A stretch of 64,000 nt of DNA from Thermodesulfobacteriota bacterium (GCA_030583865.1 CP129479.1:2380819-2444818), one strand, 5' to 3'; shown: positions 8,665 through 17,583, numbered from the stretch's first letter. Notes: generated by a model from the letters alone, not told the origin. Translations and numbers: made by a program.

Positions 8665-8740
8665 TGGCGCGCCTGAGAGGATTTGAACCTCCGACCCTCG
8701 GCTTCGGAGGCCGATGCTCTATCCACTGAGCTACAGGCGC
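8665..8740 (-). tRNA. tRNA-Arg (anticodon CCG)
   Basis: A 76-base minus-strand cloverleaf with encoded CCA. The acceptor stem GCGCCTG pairs with CAGGCGC, the anticodon loop CTCCGAA gives CCG (reads CGG codons), and the T-arm reads GGAGGTTCAAATCCTC. It is the promoter-proximal gene of the tRNA pair. Confidence 0.95.
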
Positions 8741-8758
8741 GTAAAACCGAATCTTTTC

Positions 8759-8787
8759 AGGTTACAAAAAAGGAGGCTTTTTGTCAA
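8759..8787 (-). promoter_or_regulatory. Sigma-70 promoter for the tRNA-Arg/tRNA-Lys pair
   Basis: Minus strand: a perfect -35 TTGACA (8782-8787), 17-base spacer, -10 TAACCT (8759-8764). The start of transcription would lie about 12 bases before the tRNA-Arg 5' end, a normal distance. Confidence 0.65.
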
Positions 8788-9037
8788 GGCAAAATCCATA
8801 TTCCCTGAAAACGGGGGCGTCACGCCTTTTATGCCCTGAGCTCCCTGCCCGTGCTATTCTATCACCCAGGGCTCCCTCCCGGAGCATCGGGTGCACTCCC
8901 ATTAAGCCCGAAAATACCGCCCCCTGTCAAGCCATTCAGGAAATGCCGCTCAAAACGGCTTTATTTTTTACCGGATTTTGCTAATATGGTTCATAAGCCC
9001 GCTTCGCGGCGGGTTTCAAAAGAAAGGCTTTAAACGG

Positions 9038-9406
9038 ATGACCGAAAAGAAATACGGCGCAAAGGCCATAGAGGAAGCCAAGCTCGAGGCCTGGGACAAC
9101 GCCAGCCCGGACAGGGACTATACGATAGAGATAAGCTACCCGGAGTTCACCTGCGTGTGCCCGCGCTCGGGGTATCCCGACTTCGCGACGATCAACGTAA
9201 CCTATGTGCCTGACAGGAAGGTCGTAGAGCTTAAGTCGCTTAAACTTTACCTCAACTCCTTCCGCGAAAGGGCCATCTCGCACGAGGCCGCAACGAACCT
9301 CATCTTCGACGATTTGAAGAAGCTCCTCTCCCCGAGGAAGCTCGACGTAGTCGCGGATTTCAATGTGCGCGGGAATGTGAAGACGGTCGTGAAAGTAAGC
9401 CTTTAG
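9038..9406 (+). CDS. queF: NADPH-dependent preQ0 reductase
   Basis: A 122-aa short-form QueF, which reduces 7-cyano-7-deazaguanine to preQ1 in queuosine synthesis. The active-site Cys41 and Asp48 lie in [14 protein letters not shown], the NADPH-binding block reads [20 protein letters not shown] (65-83) with His82 and Glu83. The start MTEKKYG at 9038 gives the normal length; the reading frame is open further upstream but that part has no family similarity. A small GC hairpin lies in the leader (about 8998-9014). No other queuosine genes are near. The gap before it (8788-9037) shows nothing else I can support. Confidence 0.95.
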   Translation: MTEKKYGAKAIEEAKLEAWDNASPDRDYTIEISYPEFTCVCPRSGYPDFATINVTYVPDRKVVELKSLKLYLNSFRERAISHEAATNLIFDDLKKLLSPRKLDVVADFNVRGNVKTVVKVSL

Positions 9407-9443
9407 GCTCTTTCGCGGCGGGAAGCTTGTGAGTATTTTCTGA

Positions 9444-9508
9444 AAGGGAGATTATACATGATTTTGAATAATCTCCCATGCCCCCTCTTCAAGAATGAGG
9501 GGGAAAGA
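9444..9508. repeat. REP-like element, family R2, copy 3 (partial)
   Basis: GGGAGATTAT pairs with ATAATCTCCC and a second hairpin CCCCCTCTTCAAGAATGAGGGGG follows. The first hairpin of the full family is absent. It lies between the convergent queF and cobD genes and may serve both as a terminator. Confidence 0.7.
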
Positions 9509-9533
9509 CCCTCTTACGGAACGGGAAGAATCC

Positions 9534-10658
9534 TCACGCGGTCCGTTCGCCCCGCTTCCTGGCGCCCTTCTTCCGAGCGCCAGCTTCGCCCATCGCCTGT
9601 TTAAGAGAATTTATAAGAAACCTGTTAGCATCCCTCCCGAGCACGGCCACCCTGAAGAACTCAGGGCCGAGCCCCCTGAAGGCGCTCAAATCGCGTATGA
9701 GTATCCCCTGCTGAAAAAGTCTGGAAGCGAGCGCCCTGGCGTCAAGGCGCGGCTTTGATATCCTTACCATCAGGTAATTGGCCGAGGACGGGAGCGGCTC
9801 AAGTCCCTTTACGGAAGCGATGCCTTTCGAGAGCGCATCCCTCTCCGTCGAAAGCCATTCTGCCGTCAGATCACTGTATCGCGCGTCAGCGAGGCAGGCG
9901 GCCCCTGCAATGGACGAGAGCGTATTTACAGACCAGGGCGGTTTGAGCCTTTCAAGCCTTGAGAGGAGCTTCCTTTCCGCCGCCGCGTACCCGAGCCGGA
10001 GGCCCGCGAGCGCGTAGAACTTGGTCATTGAGCGGAGCACGATGGCATTACCCGCCCTTATTGCCTCCCGCATTACGCTACCGCCCGAGAAGTCTATGAA
10101 GGCCTCGTCGAGCACAGCCAGGGCTCCGCTCGTGCGCGATAGCTTCAGGAACGAAAGCGTCTCTTCTTCGGAATAGAGTACGCCCGTCGGGTTCGCGGGG
10201 TTTGCCATGAAGACCAGGCTGAAGCCCTTTGAGAGCCTTCTCCCGAGCTTCCCGAGGTCGAGCCTGAAGCCATCCTCTTTGTCCATGACAAAGCTCTCGG
10301 CCTTCCATCCCGCAAGGGCAAGGGCCTTTTTGTATTCGCTGAAGGCGGGCTCTATGATTAACGCCCTGCCGGGTTTAATGAGCCTGGGGATCAGATAGAT
10401 AAGCTCGGTCGAGCCGTTTGCAGGGAGTATATTGTCCGTTGATACGCCATGACGTGCCGCGAGCGCCTCCTTGAGGGCGTTCGCGGAAGGGTCCGGGTAA
10501 GGGGGTATGAGCCTCAGCCCTTCCTCTATCGCCTTTATGGCCGAAGTCGGCGGGCCGAGCGGGTTTATGCTAGCGCTGAAATCGATTATCTTTTCAAGGG
10601 GCCTGGAGGCCTCTTTAGCCGCCTGCCAGATATTCCCCCCGTGTATGTCCTTGACCAA
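9534..10658 (-). CDS. cobD: L-threonine-O-3-phosphate decarboxylase (histidinol-phosphate aminotransferase fold)
   Basis: A 374-aa PLP enzyme of fold type I. DEAFIDF (Asp184) and the PLP Lys213 in SMTKFYALAGLRLGY are present, and the N-terminus KDIHGGNIW and FSASINPLG are typical of CobD/CobC rather than HisC. It would make (R)-1-amino-2-propanol phosphate for the cobalamin nucleotide loop, joined by CbiB, whose gene is in the same cluster with cobQ. I choose TTG 10658 as start: GAGG lies 9 bases upstream and it restores the family N-terminus MVKDIHGG; the longer ATG reading starts inside a repeat. The C-terminal tail is basic. HisC activity is the main alternative. Confidence 0.85.
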   Translation of the reverse strand: MVKDIHGGNIWQAAKEASRPLEKIIDFSASINPLGPPTSAIKAIEEGLRLIPPYPDPSANALKEALAARHGVSTDNILPANGSTELIYLIPRLIKPGRALIIEPAFSEYKKALALAGWKAESFVMDKEDGFRLDLGKLGRRLSKGFSLVFMANPANPTGVLYSEEETLSFLKLSRTSGALAVLDEAFIDFSGGSVMREAIRAGNAIVLRSMTKFYALAGLRLGYAAAERKLLSRLERLKPPWSVNTLSSIAGAACLADARYSDLTAEWLSTERDALSKGIASVKGLEPLPSSANYLMVRISKPRLDARALASRLFQQGILIRDLSAFRGLGPEFFRVAVLGRDANRFLINSLKQAMGEAGARKKGARKRGERTA

Positions 10659-10699
10659 CGAACCAGACCTCGAAATTTGTGAATACCTTAACTCTGATG

Positions 10700-10819
10700 A
10701 ATTCCACTTTCCTAAGGGAGACAAGGGGGGATTTGCAATGGTGCGCATAGCGCACCCTAGAAAACTAATCACAGCTTCCTGAGCACTTTACTTGACCCCT
10801 CTTTAGAAAAGAGGGGAAG
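10700..10819. repeat. REP-like element, family R2, copy 4, split by another short palindrome
   Basis: The left part CTTTCCTAAGGGAGACAAGG and the right hairpin CCCCTCTTTAGAAAAGAGGGG are separated by unrelated bases that contain GGTGCGCATAGCGCACC (about 10741-10757), a perfect small palindrome also seen as GGTGCGCACAGCGCACC at about 23334. The element fills the gap between acdB and cobD. Confidence 0.65.
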
Positions 10820-10831
10820 CAACAAAGCCTG

Positions 10832-11536
10832 CTATCCAAGCACTGCCCGGGCATCCACCGCCAGGGCCCCTCTCTCATACACCACAAGGGGGTTTATCTC
10901 AAGCTCTTTTATGGCGCTGACCCCCTCCATTATCCTTCCGATCTTCATTATGACGTCGGCTATGGCGTCCAGGTCCTTGTGGCTTCCACCCCTGAAGCCG
11001 GTAAGGAGAGGGTAGCTCTTTACCTCGGAGATCATATCAAAGGCCTCCTCCCTCGAAACCGGGGCGAGCCTGAAGGCTACGTCCTTAAGAAGCTCTACGG
11101 CCACGCCGCCGAGGCCGAACATCACGGCGGGGCCGAACTGCGCGTCCCTTATGCCGCCGACGATTACCTCTGTCCCTTGTCCGGCCATCTCCTCGATAAG
11201 GAAGCCTTCGATAACGGAGGCCGGGGCCTCGTCCGCAGCGCCGAGTATAATCCGCGACCAGTTCAGTTCAAGCTCCCCAGCGTCCCTTATGCCAAGCGCC
11301 ACGCCGCCTATGTCGCTCTTGTGCAGTATGTCCGGCGATATGAGCTTAAGCGCGACCGGATAGCCTATCTCTGAAGCGGCCTCGACCGCCCCGGCCATGT
11401 CCTTAACCACCTTGTGCCTGGGTACCGGGATGGACGCTAGGCTTATGACGGCCTTTGCCTCGGGCTCGATGAGCGTCTTTCTCCCCAGGCTCAAGGTCTC
11501 CTTTACTATCTTCTCTATCGCGGCCTTTTCCGCCAT
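10832..11536 (-). CDS. acdB: ADP-forming acyl-CoA synthetase, beta subunit (ATP-grasp)
   Basis: A 234-aa ATP-grasp subunit of the NDP-forming acetyl/acyl-CoA synthetase. It shows the substrate strand KALKLISPDILHKSD-like block (PVALKLISPDILHKSDIGGV), the GxEVIVGGIRDAQFGP core and FGLGGVAVELLKDVAFRLAP. It pairs with the alpha subunit encoded 8 bases upstream. The complex converts acyl-CoA plus ADP and phosphate to acid plus ATP, or the reverse. In many bacteria the two are fused; here they are separate as in archaea. The exact acyl substrate is not predictable from sequence. Confidence 0.9.
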   Translation of the reverse strand: MAEKAAIEKIVKETLSLGRKTLIEPEAKAVISLASIPVPRHKVVKDMAGAVEAASEIGYPVALKLISPDILHKSDIGGVALGIRDAGELELNWSRIILGAADEAPASVIEGFLIEEMAGQGTEVIVGGIRDAQFGPAVMFGLGGVAVELLKDVAFRLAPVSREEAFDMISEVKSYPLLTGFRGGSHKDLDAIADVIMKIGRIMEGVSAIKELEINPLVVYERGALAVDARAVLG

Positions 11537-11544
11537 AGGCGCTC

Positions 11545-12912
11545 CTATCGTCCCCTTGCGAGGACAGCCGCCGCGCGCACCGCACCCTCGGGTGTCGTGA
11601 ATACAGGGAGCCCCGCTTCCCTGAAGAGCCTCAGGCGCGACCTCGAATACTCGCCCCCCGGCGAGCAGATGATGATGGGCTTCTCGGAAAACCCCGGCTT
11701 CTGCGCGAGCATGCCCGGGAGAGCGTCCGTAAGCGCTGGCGGGCCCCAGAGCGCCGCGACTATGGCGATGTCGTAATGCCCGCCCGCCATCGTCTTCTGC
11801 ACCGAGAGGGCAAATGACTCGTCCGTTGCGCTCCCTGTAAGGTCAAGGGGGTTTGAGACGGAAAAATACGGCGGGAAGACGGCCTTGAGCCCTTGTTCCA
11901 GTTCCTGCGGAAGCGGCGCGGCATCGAGCCCGAGGGCGTGGCAGGCGTCCGCGATGCCCACGCCCATGCCGCCGCCGTCCGTTATTATCATGACCCTTTT
12001 GCCTCCGGCCCTCCCCTGAAGCCCGAAGGCCTTGCAGGCTGCCTGGAACTCCTCGTAGCCGTTAAGCTCGGTAACGCCCGTCTTCTTGAAAGCGGCCCTG
12101 TATATCTCGTACCTTCCGGCGATCGCGCCGGTGTGGGAACGGGCGGCGGCAGCGCCCGCGCCGAATTTCCCGACCTTGACGGCCATGACGGGCTTTTGAG
12201 CGGCACACCTCGATGCGGCTTCGACGAACCTCCTGCCGTCGGCGACCGATTCCATGTACAAGACGACGGCCTTCGTCTCCGGGTCGGATGCGAGGAACTC
12301 CAGGCAGTCCGACTCATTGACGTCAACGGCGTTCCCATAGCTCACTATCTTTGCGGCGCCGATGCCTTCCGCCGCGAGCTCGTCCATGGCGACCGCGGCG
12401 AAGGAGCCGCTCTGCGAGAGAATGGAAAGGCCTCCCCTTCCCGGCCTGCCGGCCCTGTCCGTGGGTATGAAGAAGGTATCCACCTTCGAGGCAGCGTCGT
12501 AGATGCCGAGGCAGTTCGGACCGATTACGCGCACCCCGCCTTTTCGCGCTATCTCCAGGACCTCCTTTTCAAGGGCCTTCCCCTTTTCACCGGCCTCCCC
12601 GAAACCGCCGCTCACTATTACCGCGCCCCGCACCTTCCCTTCGGCGCGCCTGAGCGCGGCTGGTACGGACGCAGCGGGTATGGCGAAGACGGCAAGGTCT
12701 ACTACCTCCCTCGAATCCTCAAGGGACGGCAGGCACTCAAGCCCCATGATGGAGGCCTGCCCGGGGTTCACCGGGATAATCCTCTTGCCGAATCCCGCGC
12801 CGACGAGGTTCCTGAGAATTATATTCGATATCTTCCCGGGCTCAGGCGAGGCGCCGACCACGGCCACGCTTGCAGGATTAAAGAAGAACGATATGTCCCC
12901 GCCATTCGGCAT
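11545..12912 (-). CDS. acdA: ADP-forming acyl-CoA synthetase, alpha subunit
   Basis: A 455-aa CoA-binding and ligase subunit. The N-terminal Rossmann loop VGASPEPGK (19-27) binds CoA; GPNCLGIYD (131-139) and LSQSGSFA are typical ligase motifs, and the phosphorylated His260 lies in RSHTGAIAG. The third domain (DGGGMGVGIAD, NPLDLTGSA) is complete. With AcdB it makes a substrate-level ATP-forming enzyme for acetyl-CoA or other acyl-CoAs. It is encoded just before acdB with an 8-base gap. The start MPNGGDISFFF has a purine-rich site (GGGAGG) upstream. Confidence 0.92.
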   Translation of the reverse strand: MPNGGDISFFFNPASVAVVGASPEPGKISNIILRNLVGAGFGKRIIPVNPGQASIMGLECLPSLEDSREVVDLAVFAIPAASVPAALRRAEGKVRGAVIVSGGFGEAGEKGKALEKEVLEIARKGGVRVIGPNCLGIYDAASKVDTFFIPTDRAGRPGRGGLSILSQSGSFAAVAMDELAAEGIGAAKIVSYGNAVDVNESDCLEFLASDPETKAVVLYMESVADGRRFVEAASRCAAQKPVMAVKVGKFGAGAAAARSHTGAIAGRYEIYRAAFKKTGVTELNGYEEFQAACKAFGLQGRAGGKRVMIITDGGGMGVGIADACHALGLDAAPLPQELEQGLKAVFPPYFSVSNPLDLTGSATDESFALSVQKTMAGGHYDIAIVAALWGPPALTDALPGMLAQKPGFSEKPIIICSPGGEYSRSRLRLFREAGLPVFTTPEGAVRAAAVLARGR

Positions 12913-12930
12913 GAGTTCCGGCCCGCCTCC

Positions 12931-13137
12931 CTAATCGTCGAGCTTGAAAGCCACCCTTACGACAGCCTGGAACTCGGCTATCTTGCCGTCAGCGACCCTG
13001 CCGTGCTGCTCGACGACCTCGAACCACGCGAGGCCGTGGAGGGTCTTGGAGGCCTTTTCTATCGCGTGCGTAACCGCGTCCTCGAAACTCTTGGAAGAGA
13101 TGCCGACAAGCTCTATCTTCTTGTATACCCTGTTCAT
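12931..13137 (-). CDS. Dodecin (flavin-binding)
   Basis: A 68-aa dodecin, a flavin or CoA storage protein forming a hollow dodecamer. MNRVYKKIELVGISSKSFED is the family N-terminus and GLAWFEVVEQHG (35-46) carries Trp38, which stacks on the flavin. Start ATG 13137 is preceded by GGGAGG. It lies 18 bases upstream of acdA and 43 bases after the DUF4149 gene, so it is probably in the same transcript. The long N-terminal extension that could be read upstream has no family support. Confidence 0.93.
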   Translation of the reverse strand: MNRVYKKIELVGISSKSFEDAVTHAIEKASKTLHGLAWFEVVEQHGRVADGKIAEFQAVVRVAFKLDD

Positions 13138-13180
13138 GCCGCCTCCCTTTCTATCTTCTACAGGTCTTTTGAGGACTGCA

Positions 13181-13651
13181 TTACAGCCTGAGATTCCTCG
13201 AAACGAGGAATACGAGGACAATGCCTGCGACCATGATCACCAGGTTCAGGGCAAAGCTCGTCCTGTGGACGCCCCTGAATTCGCTCCGGAGCTCTTCGAG
13301 CCTCTGGGGGTCCTCTACAACCTTCATCTGGGCCTTAATCGTCTGCGCCTCCGGAGCCACAACAAGCCCCGAGTAGAAGGTGAGCGCGGTCATGAGCGCC
13401 AGGATGAGTATCCTGGCCATGGGGAATACCTTCTCGATGAACGACATCGCGATGAGGGAGGCAAGCGAGAGTATGGCCGCTACATAGCCGATGCCCCAGT
13501 ATCTGGGGAATATGTGCGAGACCACGTCGCCCGCCAGCTCCCTCGGCAGGGCCCTGAATATGCTCGGGGTTACGAAGAGGGTATAGAAGATTATCATCCC
13601 CACCCATGTCACGATGCTCATGAGGAAGATGAACCTGAGCGCGTTAAGCAT
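13181..13651 (-). CDS. DUF4149 integral membrane protein
   Basis: A 156-aa protein with four hydrophobic segments (about 5-25, 52-70, 78-96 and 133-151). The pattern MLNALRFIFLMSIVTWVGMI followed by FFxLFVTPSIFRALPRE-type sequence and a C-terminal HRTSFALNLVIM segment is that of DUF4149/TMEM205-like proteins. The function is unknown. It lies in the cobalamin/acd minus-strand cluster between cbiB and the dodecin gene. Confidence 0.8.
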   Translation of the reverse strand: MLNALRFIFLMSIVTWVGMIIFYTLFVTPSIFRALPRELAGDVVSHIFPRYWGIGYVAAILSLASLIAMSFIEKVFPMARILILALMTALTFYSGLVVAPEAQTIKAQMKVVEDPQRLEELRSEFRGVHRTSFALNLVIMVAGIVLVFLVSRNLRL

Positions 13652-13694
13652 CGATCTCCTCTTTCTGCCCCGGACACGGTCCGATGGGCGGCAT

Positions 13695-14690
13695 TCAGTC
13701 GAAAAGGAGCATTATCGTCATTACGGCCCCGGCCATCGTCAGGCCCGCTGCCCGCATTATACTGACCGAGGACATTACCGTTCCCGTGTCAATGTCCTTA
13801 ACCGGGTCGCCGATCCAGGGCTTTTCAGAGAATACGCCGCCGTAGAACGACCCTCCGCCGAGCTTCACACCCAGCGCGCCGGCCATCGCGGCCTCCGGGA
13901 CCCCGGAGTTGGGGCTAAGGTGGTTGCGGCCGTCTCGCGCCAGCATGGCCGCGGACTTCATCCAATTATATCCTAAAATGAAAGAGGCTGTGATTATGAG
14001 CGCGCCCGAGAGCCTCGCGGGCACAAAATTCGCCGCGTCGTCCATCCTCGCCGAAAACCAGCCGAAGTGCCTGTACCTCTCGTTCCGGTAGCCCACCATC
14101 GAATCGAGCGTGTTTACGGCCTTGTAGGCCATCATGAGCGCCGGGCCGCCGAGCAAAAGGAAACAGAGCGGGGCTATGACGCCGTCGGAGGTGTTCTCGG
14201 CAACCGTCTCGACAGCGGCCTTGAGCACCTCTTTCTCTTCAAGATCGCCGGTGTCCCTCCCCACTATGCGGCCGAGCCGCCTTCTCCCCTCGTCCAGCCC
14301 ATGCCCGAGCGCCCTTACGACCGCCAGGGCCTCGTCCCCGAGAGCCTTCATGGAAAGACCGGCCCATATGAAAAAGACCGAAAGCACAAAGGAAAGCGCG
14401 GTCGAATGGAGGCCCGCATAATGAATGACAAGGGCCGTTGCCGCGTAAGCGCCGCCCACAACGAAGACCCACAGGAGCGCTCCGCCGAGCCTCTCCCATC
14501 CGGCGCTATTTGGCAGGGCCTTCCTTATTGCGGCCTCAAGGAAGGCCGCAATCCTCCCGATCCACCTGACCGGGTGCGGCGCCTTTTCAGGGTCCCCTAT
14601 GATAAGGTCGAGGATTAGCGCCGTAAGGAACGCGAGCGCGGAAAGGGGGACGATATCAAGCGCGCCTTCAAGCGCCTCGTGGCCTGTCAT
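13695..14690 (-). CDS. cbiB: Adenosylcobinamide-phosphate synthase
   Basis: A 331-aa membrane protein of the CbiB/CobD family that joins adenosylcobyric acid to aminopropanol phosphate. Family motifs are visible: DLIIGDPEKAPHPVRWIG (29-46), VETVAENTSDGVIAP (about 160-175), KAVNTLDSMVGYRNERY and ARDGRNHLSPNSGVPEAAMAGALGV. Several membrane helices are spread along it. It overlaps cobQ by ATGA (14687-14690), which shows coupling; cobQ makes its substrate and CobD, further down, its other substrate. Confidence 0.95.
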   Translation of the reverse strand: MTGHEALEGALDIVPLSALAFLTALILDLIIGDPEKAPHPVRWIGRIAAFLEAAIRKALPNSAGWERLGGALLWVFVVGGAYAATALVIHYAGLHSTALSFVLSVFFIWAGLSMKALGDEALAVVRALGHGLDEGRRRLGRIVGRDTGDLEEKEVLKAAVETVAENTSDGVIAPLCFLLLGGPALMMAYKAVNTLDSMVGYRNERYRHFGWFSARMDDAANFVPARLSGALIITASFILGYNWMKSAAMLARDGRNHLSPNSGVPEAAMAGALGVKLGGGSFYGGVFSEKPWIGDPVKDIDTGTVMSSVSIMRAAGLTMAGAVMTIMLLFD

Positions 14691-16177
14691 GCCCCGATTA
14701 TCCGGAGGACGCGCTCCATGTCCACGCTACCCTCGAATATCGAGGCAAGCGAAGCGAGCGCGCTCTCGCGCCCGGATTCGAAGCTCGCTACTGTCCCGCA
14801 CTTTCCGCCGGAGAGCGCGGATACTACAGCCTGCCTGAAGACGTCGTTATCGAATACTCCGTGCACATAGGTGCCCCAGACCATGCCGTCATGGGTCGCC
14901 GCCCCGTCCGGGGCGTAGCATGTCCTGCCGTTCCGCTCAAGTATCCTTGCGAACGGGCTTCCCTTTACAATGGTCTCGCCCATGTGTATCTCATAGCCCC
15001 TGACCTCGTAGTCCCTTCCCATCAGCCTTGCCACAGCCGAGACTTCGAAGGTCTTCTTCTCCCTGCGCAGGACCGTCACGGCGTCCACGAGGCCGAAGCC
15101 CTCGGCCTCACCGGCGGCTGCTTCCACTCCCTGCGGGTCCTTTACAGCTGTCCCGAGCATCTGGAACCCCCCGCAAATGCCCGCTACCATGCCGCCTTTC
15201 TCGATGTGTTCCCTTATTGCCGGGCCGAAACCCCTGGATTTCATCCACATGAGGTCGGCTATCGTGCTCTTTGTGCCCGGTATTATGACGAGCCCTGCCC
15301 CGGCCATCTCATGCGGGGAGCTTATGAACGATAGCTCTATGCCGGCGTCGCCCCTGAACGGGTCGAAGTCCGTGAAATTCGAAAGGCGCGGCAGCTTAAG
15401 AACCGCTATTTTCAACCCGCTGCCTGGCTTTAACGCGCTCCTTTCATCGAGGGAGACGCTGTCCTCGTCCGGTATGAGGAGGCCCGAAAAGCTCGGCACA
15501 ACTCCCAAAACCTGCTTCCCGATCCGTGCCTCCAGGAAATCGAGCCCCGGCCTAAGGAGGCCTATGTCGCCCCTGAACTTGTTTATTATGAACCCCTTTA
15601 CCCTCTCCCTTTCTTCAATCGAAAGGAGCTCGAGCGTGCCCACGAGCGAGGCGAACACCCCGCCCCTGTCTATGTCGCCGATGAGGACGACGGGGCTCCC
15701 GACCGCGCCCGCCATGCCCATGTTGGCTATGTCGTTATCGCGTAGGTTCACCTCCGCCGGGCTTCCGGCCCCTTCGATGACGATTACGTCGTAATCAAGG
15801 GCAAGTTTCGAATAGCTCTCCAGCACATGGCCCAGGGCCTCCTTCTTGAAGGCATGGTACTCGGCTGCGGTCATCATGCCGACAGGCTTGCCGTGAATTA
15901 TGACCTGGGACATGGAATCGCCGGTTGGCTTGAGGAGCACTGGGTTCATGTGTACCGAGGGCTTGAGGCCAGCCGCCTCGGCCTGAAAGGCCTGAGCCCT
16001 GCCTATCTCGCCTCCCTCAACCGCGACAGCCGAATTGAGGGCCATATTCTGTGCCTTGAAAGGGGCGACCCTGAAGCCCCTGTCCTTCAGGGCTCTTATG
16101 AGCGCAGCCGAGAGGACGCTTTTCCCCACATGGGAAGAAGTGCCCTGAAACATTATATTTTTCGCGTAGTTTCCCAT
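14687..16177 (-). CDS. cobQ: Cobyric acid synthase
   Basis: A 496-aa glutamine-dependent amidotransferase that amidates the side chains of adenosylcobyrinic acid diamide. The N-terminal P-loop region reads MFQGTSSHVGKSVLSAAL, followed by FKAQNMALNS and IEGAGSPAEVNLRDND; the C-terminal class I glutaminase domain has the nucleophile Cys in AGICGGFQMLG and His in YVHGVFDN. The start ATG 16177 (MGNYAKNIMFQG) gives the usual N-terminus; GTG 16186 is the alternative. The gene is divergent from an M48 protease gene with only 28 bases between, so promoters probably lie inside the opposing gene ends. Confidence 0.95.
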   Translation of the reverse strand: MGNYAKNIMFQGTSSHVGKSVLSAALIRALKDRGFRVAPFKAQNMALNSAVAVEGGEIGRAQAFQAEAAGLKPSVHMNPVLLKPTGDSMSQVIIHGKPVGMMTAAEYHAFKKEALGHVLESYSKLALDYDVIVIEGAGSPAEVNLRDNDIANMGMAGAVGSPVVLIGDIDRGGVFASLVGTLELLSIEERERVKGFIINKFRGDIGLLRPGLDFLEARIGKQVLGVVPSFSGLLIPDEDSVSLDERSALKPGSGLKIAVLKLPRLSNFTDFDPFRGDAGIELSFISSPHEMAGAGLVIIPGTKSTIADLMWMKSRGFGPAIREHIEKGGMVAGICGGFQMLGTAVKDPQGVEAAAGEAEGFGLVDAVTVLRREKKTFEVSAVARLMGRDYEVRGYEIHMGETIVKGSPFARILERNGRTCYAPDGAATHDGMVWGTYVHGVFDNDVFRQAVVSALSGGKCGTVASFESGRESALASLASIFEGSVDMERVLRIIGA

Positions 16178-16205
16178 TGAATCCACACCCGGGCCGTGCT
16201 AAAAT

Positions 16206-16724
16206 ATGCGGCTGATGCTTACTTTCCTTAAAAAATCAGTCCTATCCATCGTCATTGCGGCTTTCATCGCGGCGGCAGCGCCTTTTTCCGTGGCGTATGC
16301 CGGAGAAGCGGCAGACCCCAGGATGACAATGATAGCGGACGTCCTCTCAAGGATCGAGGCTGCAACCGGCTTCAGCCCCAGGGTGACATTAAGCGATGAC
16401 GCCTCAATGAGCGCCTTTGTCATGCCCGACGGAACGGTCGTCCTCTCGGCCGGGCTGGTCTCCGCCACCATGACCGACGACGAGATGGCTTTCATTATCG
16501 CCCATGAGGCCTCCCACATACTCGCCGGGGACCAGTCTCCGGCGCTCGCAGACAGCGACAGCCCCCTTCTGCGGGAGATGGAGGCTGATGCAAGCGCCCT
16601 CGACATCATGGAGCGGGCCGGGTTCGATCCCGGCGCCTCGGTCGACATCCTCTTGAGGCTCTCCGGAAGGGCCGAGATCAAGTCCCGCATACTCGCCATC
16701 TCAAGGCTCCTCGGCCTGAATTAG
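16206..16724 (+). CDS. Exported M48-like metallopeptidase
   Basis: A 172-aa protein with an N-terminal signal peptide (hydrophobic 11-30, SVAYA near the cleavage site). The zinc motif HEASH is at 100-104 (His100, Glu101, His104), and REMEADASALD (123-133) supplies the third ligand typical of M48 peptidases, which act as periplasmic quality-control proteases. It is much shorter than BepA/LoiP (no TPR domain). The strand FVMPDGTVVLSAGLV is the standard beta hairpin before the HExxH helix. ATG at 16215 (MLTFLKK) is an alternative start. Confidence 0.85.
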   Translation: MRLMLTFLKKSVLSIVIAAFIAAAAPFSVAYAGEAADPRMTMIADVLSRIEAATGFSPRVTLSDDASMSAFVMPDGTVVLSAGLVSATMTDDEMAFIIAHEASHILAGDQSPALADSDSPLLREMEADASALDIMERAGFDPGASVDILLRLSGRAEIKSRILAISRLLGLN

Positions 16725-16815
16725 CCGCCTTAAAACAGCCCATATCGCCCTTCCAAGCCCCCGGGCGCTGGTGTAAGATTATACTACTTCACTCCGCTTC
16801 AACAAGGAGATTCTG

Positions 16816-17559
16816 GTGTTTTCCGGCCTCGGAGAGATACGGGTAGAAAGGGTTCTCCTCAACGGAGACAACTTTACGCTCGACAATGAAAATACCTGCA
16901 GGCTCCTTTCATGGGAGCCCAGGCCGGGCGAGGCGTTCACTATAATTGACGGGCGGGGCGAGCTTGTCCGTGGAAGGCTCATCTCATTATCTGATGGAAA
17001 AGCCGAGATCACGGTCTTCGAGGAGATGGGGGCTATCGAGCCCGGCCCCGTGGTGCTCCTTATCCAGGCCCTGCCCGATAGGGAGCGGATGGAGGCCATA
17101 ATACAGAAAACGACCGAGCTCGGGGTCACCGCGGTTCTCCCATTCAAGTCCGATAAATCCATTTCAATCGAGGAACTCGACTCAAGGCAGAAGAGGTCGC
17201 ATAACTGGCAGCGGATAGCTCTCAAGGCCGCGAGGCAGTCGAGGAGGAGGGACATACCCGTATTACTCCCCTATGCGACTTACAAGGAAGCGCTGCGCGA
17301 AACCGTGGCTACGGAGCTTAAAATAATGCTCCGGGAAGGTCAAGGACTGAAAGGCTTGAAGGCGTTCTTAAGCGAGATTAAACAGCCGGTCAGGAGCGTT
17401 GCGTTGCTCGTGGGGCCTGAAGGCGGCTTCACCGAAGAAGAGGCGGCCCTGGCAAAGGAAATGGGTTTTGTTCAGGCAAGCCTCGGAAGCAGGGTCTTAC
17501 GGACGGAGACCGCCGCGATATTCGGAGTCGGGCTATTGAGGTACGAGCTCGGCGGGTAG
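16816..17559 (+). CDS. rsmE: 16S rRNA (uracil-1498-N3)-methyltransferase
   Basis: A 247-aa SPOUT methyltransferase. The N-terminal PUA-like part is followed by the knot domain with LLVGPEGGFTEEE (about 196-208) and SLGSRVLRTETAAI (about 222-235), diagnostic for RsmE. A basic helix KRSHNWQRIALKAARQSRR lies in the middle as usual. The start is GTG 16816 with AAGGAG about 8 bases upstream (16804-16809). It methylates U1498 of 16S rRNA in the 30S subunit. It lies just downstream of the M48 gene in the same direction. Confidence 0.95.
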   Translation: MFSGLGEIRVERVLLNGDNFTLDNENTCRLLSWEPRPGEAFTIIDGRGELVRGRLISLSDGKAEITVFEEMGAIEPGPVVLLIQALPDRERMEAIIQKTTELGVTAVLPFKSDKSISIEELDSRQKRSHNWQRIALKAARQSRRRDIPVLLPYATYKEALRETVATELKIMLREGQGLKGLKAFLSEIKQPVRSVALLVGPEGGFTEEEAALAKEMGFVQASLGSRVLRTETAAIFGVGLLRYELGG

Positions 17560-17583
17560 ATTCCTAATAATTCTGTTTCTGCT

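Noticed and set aside
8940-9037. Possible preQ1 riboswitch before queF
   Set aside because: The leader has a GC hairpin and a GGTTC, but not the conserved A-rich tail and pseudoknot bases of preQ1-I or the larger preQ1-II layout.
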